Shown in pieces: positions 57,998-64,000 of a DNA stretch of 64,000 nt. A model generated the notes under the pieces. That model did not search any database and had not been told where the DNA came from. It was given only the letters and a program-made list of their open reading frames with translations. The translations under genes were made by a program, and so were the position numbers. The DNA lies in NCBI GenBank assembly GCA_963693365.1, contig CAVNZM010000001.1, positions 14,756,001 through 14,820,000 on the forward strand, read 5' to 3'. This stretch comes from Amoebidium appalachense (lineage: Eukaryota; Ichthyosporea). Each line of letters begins with the position of its first letter. Position 1 is the stretch's first letter.

Positions 57998-58988
57998 GTC
58001 TTTCAAAGTGTAGATATGAAGATTCATAAGACGCAGAGGCAAGAGGCCCGTGCATTGTCTAGTTGAAGTATAGTGTGTGGATGTTGGTAGTGGTGTGTGG
58101 TAGGTAAAATGGCAGGAGGATGGTTATGTGTAGGTGGATTCCTGGAAAGTTTTTGTGTTGTGTAGGTTCTTTTTTTTTTTCCTTTTTGAAATTCGGGTAT
58201 GTATAGGCATGCACAGAGCCTCATGCATAGGGGTGTTTAAACTTGGCAGGGTTAGCAGGGCACACATACACAGAAAGCACAATTGTACACAGCACACACG
58301 CAAACACACAAGTGCAAACTATTTACACAACAGACAATTAGGCACACACATGGTCATTCGAAGTTCCGTATGTATTTATGCACACTTTGGTATTCTTTAG
58401 GGTAGCACTGGTCATTTTTCTTTCTGGCAACAGTTTATGGGATTTCTCCATACATATCCAACAGCAATAACCACATGTACATCATGACATGATTGATGGT
58501 ATGTATGGTCTCAGTTCATTCAACTTCATTGAATTCTGCAATACATGGGATACACATATCCACATTGGGCCTATATACGTATTCGGTATCTGCTGATCGA
58601 GCAAGTAATGGGTGCAAATGATGTTAGCCATGGCAGGCAAGCATGGCACTGGGCCGCTGTGCATGCTGAAGAGTTGATGCATGTGTCATGCAGACCAAGG
58701 CCTCCTAGATAAACTATCATCTATGTAGCAGCCTGGAGGCCTTGATGCAGGGGGTTTACACACTTTTTATGCACCCGTTACCCCCCCCCCCCCAAAAAAA
58801 ATCATAAAACGTTATAAAAAACGTAGGAATATGCCGACGCATGTTGTACAATGTTATACTTGTCAGCTGCTGGTACCAGTGAGTGTGTTTGCTTGTAAGA
58901 TGTGTGCATGTATACACCAGTATGTCTTGTGTCCACATGCGATTACGGAACTTGGCCTTTTTCGGCCCACTTTCCCCAAAGCCCCCTG
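57564..58988 (+). other. 3' flank of the cNMP-carrier gene
   Basis: Non-coding. It holds T-runs (57596-57616, 57760-57780), (GT)n at 57925-57951 and a G-run at 57964-57997. There is no canonical AATAAA close to the stop; TGTAA lies about 115 nt past it. From about 58200 the sequence is ordinary complexity with no recognisable gene. An AT-rich stretch (58800-58860) precedes the mobile-element block. Confidence 0.5.
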
Positions 58989-58990
58989 TA

Positions 58991-59017
58991 CAGATACCGT
59001 CCGCGAATAAGAACCCC
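58991..59017 (+). repeat. Left terminal inverted repeat
   Basis: CAGATAC plus CGTCCGCGAATAAGAACCCC, preceded by TA. Inward, degenerate CAATAAGAT / TTATTGACGGT / ACTAAGATTC motifs recur up to about 59180. Confidence 0.75.
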
Positions 59018-59217
59018 GCCAATAAGATTTCGCCCCCGTCAAAATCGATTTTTTTTTAATATTCTCCCCCCCGGCTAGTTTTCGGGATGATCTTATTGAC
59101 GGTCGGTGAATAAATCATGCCTCCCCCTTCACTAAGATTCTGACCCCGACCCTCTAAACAATTTTAAGATTCCGCCACCCGCGGCCGGCCACATTTTTTT
59201 TTTTTTTTTTTTTTTTT

Positions 59218-59371
59218 ATCTTTTGACTGGATTTATTCGACGGAAAGATATGCAAGTATGCACGGCATACTGAGAAGACAATAAAAACTTTTTTTTCTTT
59301 TGACTGGATTTATTCGACGGAAAGATATGACAAGTATGCACGGCATACTGAGAAGACAATAAAAAAAAAAA
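59218..59371 (-). repeat. Tandemly duplicated LINE 3' tail with stem-loop and AATAAA
   Basis: Two ~72-bp units (59218-59288 and 59297-59371) are separated by an oligo-A of the minus strand. In each, minus-strand order is TTGTCTTCTC, a 7-bp stem AGTATGC-CGT-GCATACT (59271-59255; 59349-59333), then GTCGAATAAATCC and CAAAAG plus A-run. The arrangement suggests a template jump or re-priming during retrotransposition. Confidence 0.8.
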
Positions 59372-59373
59372 CT

Positions 59374-61989
59374 TCACGAGTTATCCAGTAACAAGTGCAT
59401 ACTGAGATACCTGAACACAGTGTGAATATCATATAAATACTCAATGTGACGACCAACAGAATTCAACAAAAAGTCTAAAGTGTTCACATTGCCAGCTAGT
59501 GTAGCAGATACCCGGAGGGAAAGAGGCAAAACGCGACATAAAAATTCACACCTATCAACATGCTTGCGATTAAAAAGGTCAGCACAAAAGTGGCACCAGC
59601 GGCGATGAAAACAAGAATTACAGCGCCACTGCACAACTTCCCAGGCAATATCAACATCAGAGCACCATACAGACTTATCTACTAGGGTGGTATCCATACG
59701 TACAGCAGGAGAAATGTATCCTGCCAAAGCTCCCAAAAAGCGATAATGATCAGTACGGTGTTGCCTAAGGAACATAACACATGCCGACTGAGTTTTACCT
59801 TTGATTTCTCTATCAGAACGAGAAAGAAACTTATACTGCGTATGGTAATAACGCGAAAAGGCAGAAAAAACAGGAAGAGAAAAGAAAGAGGGAGTGAGAT
59901 AGCGAGAGGAAGAACCAGGTGGAAAGAGGGTAGGCTGAGGACATTCAGAAGTAGCGTTGGTGAATCGGGGGGGAAGAGGAATGGAGGGAGGGGGGGAAAG
60001 AAAGCATAAAGAGGGTGACCATCAGGTAGCCTAACTAAATGAAAACAAAAACGAAGAGACAATTCCTCCATACGACAAACAGCAGACGACAAACCAAACA
60101 TACTGATTAAGGGAGGCACAAACCGAGTACGAAACAAAGTGCGTAGCGCAGTACCCTGAAAATCGTCGAACTCGTTCAGCGCCATTGCCGCCTCGCGAGG
60201 TGGGGCGCAGGCCAATAGCGGAAGTCCATATTCGAAAGTCGGCCGTAAAAAAGTTTTATAGTAGAGAAGAAGGTTCGCAGGATGGATCACAGACTCCTGT
60301 TGAAACATATTTGACACGATGTGAAGCTTACCCTTCGCACGAGCGATCCGTGCTGTGAGGAGCTTGCGGAAATCAATACCCCGTGCAGTAAAAGGAATAC
60401 CCAAATAGTCATAGGTGCTCTGAACAGGAATAGGAAGGCCGGCCAATCGAAAGGAAGTGTTCTTCGAAAAAGTAGCACACTTTGCAATTCCGACTGTCAT
60501 GAAATTCTCGGTGCACCATTGATCCACCTGACGAAGGAGACCCGGTACACGACGGGTATGTAGTTGGCCAAAGGGTTCGAGGGCGCAGGCTAAATCGTCA
60601 ATGAAAACGTCAAACAACAACGGACTCAGGAGGGACCCCTGCAGAAGACCCCGGGAACGGGAAAAACCGGGTGTTAATGTTCCATTGACCGCCGCGCGTC
60701 CGCGAGTGGTATCGAACAACGCTTGCAGAAGACGGCCAAAGGGGGCTGGTAAGCCCCGCATAGCTAGCTTATGCCATAACAAACCAGTGGGTACGGTGTC
60801 GTAGGCGTTCTTAAGGTCGATGAAGACAACGTGTGGAGAGCCAGAAGTAATGGATTCATGGAGTAACAGACTGTGAGTATAACACGAATAGGCATGACGA
60901 AAGCCCCCTTGAAGGGAAGAAAGACGGAACACGGCGTTTAGAGAATCGTCGGTGTTAAACGCGCGAAGCATGCAACCCTCGAAGAGCCGACGAAAAACGT
61001 TGGTAAGTGTGACGGGACGAAAGTCGTTAATGACCCCCTGCGATACCTTCTTACGAACGGGCGTAACGATTGTGTCAAGCCACGAATTTGGAATAAACCC
61101 GAGTTCGAAAAAAGCCGAAAAAAACTCACTAAGAAGGACAGCAAAAGGCGGGGGCGGGGGGGACTCTGCACGATTACGGGGCGGAAGCACGGGAGAAAGA
61201 ACCTTGAAAAGCACGGGAGGAAGAGCATCCGGCCCGCACGCCTTGCGGGGTTTTAACGCCCGTATAGCACCAAAAACAGCCGAAGAGTTGAAATAACTAT
61301 GAAAAGTGCCCGGGAACGATCGGTCCGGCTCCCAACTTGGCGGCTGGGAGAGGCCAGCGGGCGGTGATGGAACCGTGGACACGTTAGGAAGCGAAAAGAG
61401 GGAAGCATAATAGTCATCGACGGATTCAGCAACGGAGATGGAAGGAGACGGGGCATAGACTTGCACGGAAGGCCCAAACCGACCGGCGGATTTCCAGACC
61501 GATAATGCTTCCTGTAGAGGCAACAACTGTCGTAGGGACTGCAAAACGTGAGACTGTCTCAGCCGAACGGAAGGGTACTCAACCGTGCCCACCACCTGCT
61601 CGCCAAGGGCAAATAGGAACACAACAAACTCATTATAACAAACCTCCAAAATAGCCGGGTTCCGCTGCGCACGGGCGTCGCGCACTGCGGCAAGAAAGAA
61701 GCCATGAACCGACTCATACTCCTTGACAGCGAGTAACTGGTTTAACTTGTGCTTGAAACCGCGAGATAAGAGGCGGCGGTTAGTCTGAGTAGCCCCGCCG
61801 AAGTGAACAGGGAAGGAAACCGAAAATTCTACAGGGGAATGGTCCGAACTACGCCGTAAGGAATCGGGTGGGGAAATTACTCGAAGGGTGGAGTCCCAAA
61901 ACGAGGCACCCCAGTCAGTCGCGTGGTTAACGAAAACGCGAGGAAGACGGACAAGGTGCTTTCGAAGAAGGTTGGCGAGGACACGAGCA
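59374..61989 (-). pseudogene. LINE endonuclease/reverse transcriptase ORF, catalytically dead
   Basis: The frame is open from the truncation point to 59682. It carries KPRKACGPDALPPVLF, DFRPVTLTNVFRRLFEG, motif A FIDLKNAYDTV (first catalytic Asp) and motif B LLQGSLLSPLLFDVFIDDL. The YADD motif should follow some 20-30 residues later, but the text passes from CALEPFGQLH directly to LLRQVDQWCTENF, so about 30-40 residues with the Asp pair are deleted in frame (near 60535-60580). After about 59900 the frame shifts. The next frame (to the stop at 59374) codes the C-terminal part with CHFC-x7-H-x3-C (CCHC) zinc-knuckle spacing. Truncation, deletion and frameshift make this copy non-functional. Confidence 0.85.
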
Positions 61990-62182
61990 ATAAAAACTTC
62001 ACGAGTTATCCAGTAACAAGTGCATACTGAGATACCTGAACACTGTGTGAAAATCATATAAATACTCAATGACAGAATTCAACAAAAAGTCTAAAGTGTT
62101 CACATTGCCAGCTAGTGTAGCAGATACCCGGAGGGAAAGAGGTAAAACGCGACATAAAAATTCACACCTATCAACATGCTTT
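61988..62182 (-). mobile_element. 3'-terminal fragment of a second copy of the same LINE
   Basis: It matches 59363-59565 almost base for base, except for a 9-nt indel (TGACGACCA present only in the downstream copy) and a few substitutions. It begins at GCATGTTGATAGG (minus), directly after another element's A-rich tail. It ends at GAAGTTTTTATTG, where the truncated LINE body starts. It is therefore a short 5'-truncated copy into whose 3' UTR the longer copy was joined. Confidence 0.8.
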
Positions 62183-62262
62183 TATTTTTTTTAATGACTT
62201 TATTGATATGCTCAGCAAAATAGAAGCCATCGAGATATCACCGATATCTCGGAGAAGAAAAT
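62182..62262 (-). mobile_element. 3' tail of another retroposon with stem-loop, AATAAA and poly(A)
   Basis: Minus-strand order is TTTTCTTCTC, a perfect 9-bp stem CGAGATATC-GGT-GATATCTCG (62251-62231), then CATATCAATAAAGTC and an A-rich tail (62199-62182). The layout equals that of the LINE tail at 59218-59371, but the stem sequence is different. The body upstream (62263-62400) is not recognisable. Confidence 0.65.
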
Positions 62263-62472
62263 ACAAAAGCCCTCACTCTCGGATACGGAGGAGATAACGA
62301 CTTAAATAATCATGGCAGGTATACTATTTGAAAGGCTTTCGTTTCTTCTTTTTGCGGTGGGAGGCCTAGGAGTCCCACTCAGGGGAACGTGACTGCAGCG
62401 TGTGTGTGGTGTGGCCTGGTGTGACATATACTAATCCGTCTCAGCAGATTAGCCTAAGTCTACGATCGAGAT

Positions 62473-62506
<34 letters not shown>

Positions 62507-63340
62507 GGCCCGGGTCCACAGATCATCAAGATCAAGTCCGGGGCCTCAAGATAGCTGTGCAGCTGCGTGCATCATCTTGCCTCTGCCGGCGCAGGGCAGG
62601 ACCACGTCAGCTGGGACAGCCGACCAATAGAATTCTAATTAGTGTGTAGGATAGTATCGTAGGAGGACTTAGGAATGTGATTGTTCGGGCAGAAGCCCTT
62701 TGTAAATATTGGCAAGTTTTGATAGTGCTTGAGAAGTGGTTTCTTCAACGCCTGGTGGTCCACTGCAACATATGGGAACTTCTACACGCTGTCTACGCTT
62801 CTACGCGACCTATTGGCGGTGGGCTGCTGCAACTTCTTCAGCTACTTCTGCGCTGCGTGAGTGGAGGGGCGGCTACTTGGTCGGGGAGCTTTCCAAGTGA
62901 CTGCCAGTCCTTAGCCTCCAGTCGTATGGCAATGACCGGGTTTGCTTGCATGCATTCTGTAACTGTGTTTTTCTGTGTGTCCTGCCACAACTAGGCCACC
63001 TTATCAGAGAGCTAGATGCAGTTTCTCCGGGTTATATAGGGGCCGGGCCCGTTGGGATTGTTTTTTAGCTCAGATTTGGTCTGCATTGCTCTTTTAGAGG
63101 CTGACTTGCTTGCTGTGCCTCGGTAGTTTTTGAGGGGGGCCTGTTGGGAAGCAGCAGTAATGATGTCTTCTTGCGGAGTGTGGTCTGGTCAACATCGATG
63201 CATATGACTAGTTGGAGCAAACTAGTTTCATGCATACACGTACACTTAAGGTTTTGCCCGCTGGTGTCCTTTGTCACTTGTCGCTTTATTTTTATTACGT
63301 AGCTTTGGCTTTTGCAGTTCTATTGGTGGTTATGTTGCCT
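62263..63340. other. Unassigned sequence inside the TIR-bounded block
   Basis: It contains a G-run at 62476-62505. A TATATAGGGG box at about 63034 in plus orientation is followed by GGCCGGGCCC. No convincing ORF was found. It may be the body of the plus-strand retroposon that ends at 63401. Confidence 0.35.
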
Positions 63341-63401
63341 GTGGCTGCACGTTGCCTTCATCAACGGATCAATAAACCCGAGCCAAAAGAAAAAAAAAAA
63401 T
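63340..63401 (+). mobile_element. Plus-strand retroposon 3' tail
   Basis: CGTTG...CAACG (weak stem), GGATCAATAAACCC, GAGCCAAAAG and A10 end at 63401. The text AATAAA-nCC-nnG-nCAAAAG-A(n) matches the LINE tail at 59218-59371, so the two are related. It has the opposite orientation to the other tails. Confidence 0.55.
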
Positions 63402-63458
63402 AATCATACACCCTAGAAAACTCATTAAACATACAGATAGTCAATAGACGTAATTTGG

Positions 63459-63485
63459 GGGGTTCTTATTCGCGGACGCTATCTG
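63459..63485 (-). repeat. Right terminal inverted repeat
   Basis: On the minus strand this reads CAGATAG plus CGTCCGCGAATAAGAACCCC, with a TA at its outer edge. It has a single mismatch to the left end. Confidence 0.75.
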
Positions 63486-63487
63486 TA

Positions 63488-64000
63488 TATGGGCACACAT
63501 GCACATGATTCTCCTACATACTTTATTTTATACATTTGCTTAGTGTTGTGACATGACAACTTCGTCGAGTATCGTTGGTACTTACAGTAGTAACACTCCT
63601 GGCCCCGGGGGCTGATATTGATATAGCTAAGACGCTAAGACCAGGTTCCCAGTGACCGTAAGACAGGCGTGAAGAAGTCCCTCCTCCCCTTCCCCCCCCC
63701 CCCCCCCCCCCCTCCCGCCCCCTCCCTACACACACACACATACACACATACACACACACAAGCATGCTCACACACACACACCACCTTCTCCTCCCACACA
63801 TGCACACACGGAAAAAAATAAATAAAGAAGCTTCAAGAAGAAATCAAAGAAAAAGAAGAAGACTTAAAAGAACTAACAAAGAACAGCAGTGTCACGCGTT
63901 GAGCCAGCACAGCTCCGGAGTTCGTTGAGTACTAGTTTTTTCCCCTTAATTAAGTTTCACCTGTTTTTTTCCTTTTTTCTAGCCTCCTCCGGATCCTTCG
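63488..64000. other. Right-edge flank, no supported gene
   Basis: A C-run at 63690-63712, (CA)n at 63726-63780 and an A-rich stretch at 63808-63870. A minus-strand GTAAGT near 63585 following a possible short exon was noted but has no supporting homology. Confidence 0.5.

Larger units (their letters stand above)
59194..61990 (-). mobile_element. 5'-truncated non-LTR retrotransposon (LINE, APE-endonuclease type)
   Basis: In minus-strand order it contains the last piece of an exonuclease/endonuclease domain (SSDHSPVEF), a reverse transcriptase domain, a C-terminal CCHC knuckle, a 3' UTR with AATAAA and a 24-nt poly(A) (T24 at 59194-59217). It starts abruptly at about 61990 within the endonuclease, a typical 5' truncation. 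The junction is with a second copy's 3' end, giving a ~195-bp direct repeat. Clade assignment is not possible by eye. Confidence 0.85.
58989..63487. mobile_element. ~4.5-kb block bounded by terminal inverted repeats (probable DNA transposon with nested retroelements)
   Basis: The left end 58991-59017 reads CAGATAC followed by CGTCCGCGAATAAGAACCCC. The right end 63459-63485 is its reverse complement with one mismatch. A TA dinucleotide flanks each end (58989-58990 and 63486-63487), as for TA-targeting Tc1/mariner/pogo-type elements, whose ends usually begin CAG. A TACAGATAG subterminal copy lies at 63432. No transposase frame was seen. The interior is occupied by LINE and retroposon pieces, so this is either a non-autonomous element filled by later insertions or two small elements in opposite orientation. 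Confidence 0.65.

Noticed and set aside
62440-62475. tRNA B-box-like text (TACGATCGAGATCC) suggesting a tRNA-derived SINE
   Set aside because: It does not fit the B-box consensus and no A box or cloverleaf was found upstream.
63560-63660. Possible short minus-strand exon with GTAAGT donor at the right edge
   Set aside because: Too short, with no family resemblance and no second exon in the window.

Overview
This window is nuclear DNA from a eukaryote with intron-dense genes. Coding exons are mostly 34-200 bp. They are separated by introns of about 0.3-1.7 kb packed with C/G homopolymers and (CA/GT)n, (CT/GA)n and other simple repeats. Introns are GT-AG, with one likely GC-AG case, and coding GC is moderate. 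I see no bacterial, phage or organellar features. The lineage cannot be fixed from the sequence: an intron-rich protist or alga fits, but that is inference.

Layout: (1) The left edge (1-531, minus) holds the start of an unidentified Pro/Ala-rich protein, possibly from a mobile element, with a TATA box and a duplicated CCAAT-containing 43-bp unit upstream. (2) About 0.96-1.07 kb (plus) may be the first exon of an unidentified gene. (3) About 2.6-11.3 kb is an array of a degenerate, unnamed repeat, including a very recent 1.38-kb tandem duplication. (4) 11.8-39.2 kb (minus) is a complete tripeptidyl-peptidase II (TPP2) gene. I reconstructed it as 39 exons that sum, in frame, to 1268 residues with an intact Asp/His/Asn/Ser catalytic set. 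(5) 39.2-42.5 kb is the divergent intergenic region, including an ~0.8-kb (CT)n-rich tract. (6) 42.5-57.6 kb (plus) is a 16-exon gene for an 882-residue protein. It joins a PKA-regulatory-subunit-type cyclic-nucleotide-binding domain to a complete EF-hand mitochondrial aspartate/glutamate carrier (aralar/citrin type). (7) 59.0-63.5 kb is a nested mobile-element block. It is bounded by ~27-bp terminal inverted repeats with TA at each outer edge. Inside lie a 5'-truncated APE-type LINE whose RT has lost its YADD motif, a duplicated LINE 3' end, and related retroposon 3' tails carrying AATAAA, two of them with a compensated stem-loop.

The most novel item is the cNMP-binding/Ca2+-binding/mitochondrial carrier fusion. 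It suggests that a mitochondrial redox-shuttle carrier could read cyclic nucleotide as well as Ca2+. TPP2 and this carrier are divergently arranged, but the sequence shows no functional link between them. A second theme is that simple-sequence DNA is part of splice-site context: at many 3' splice sites a (CA)n tract runs straight into the AG.
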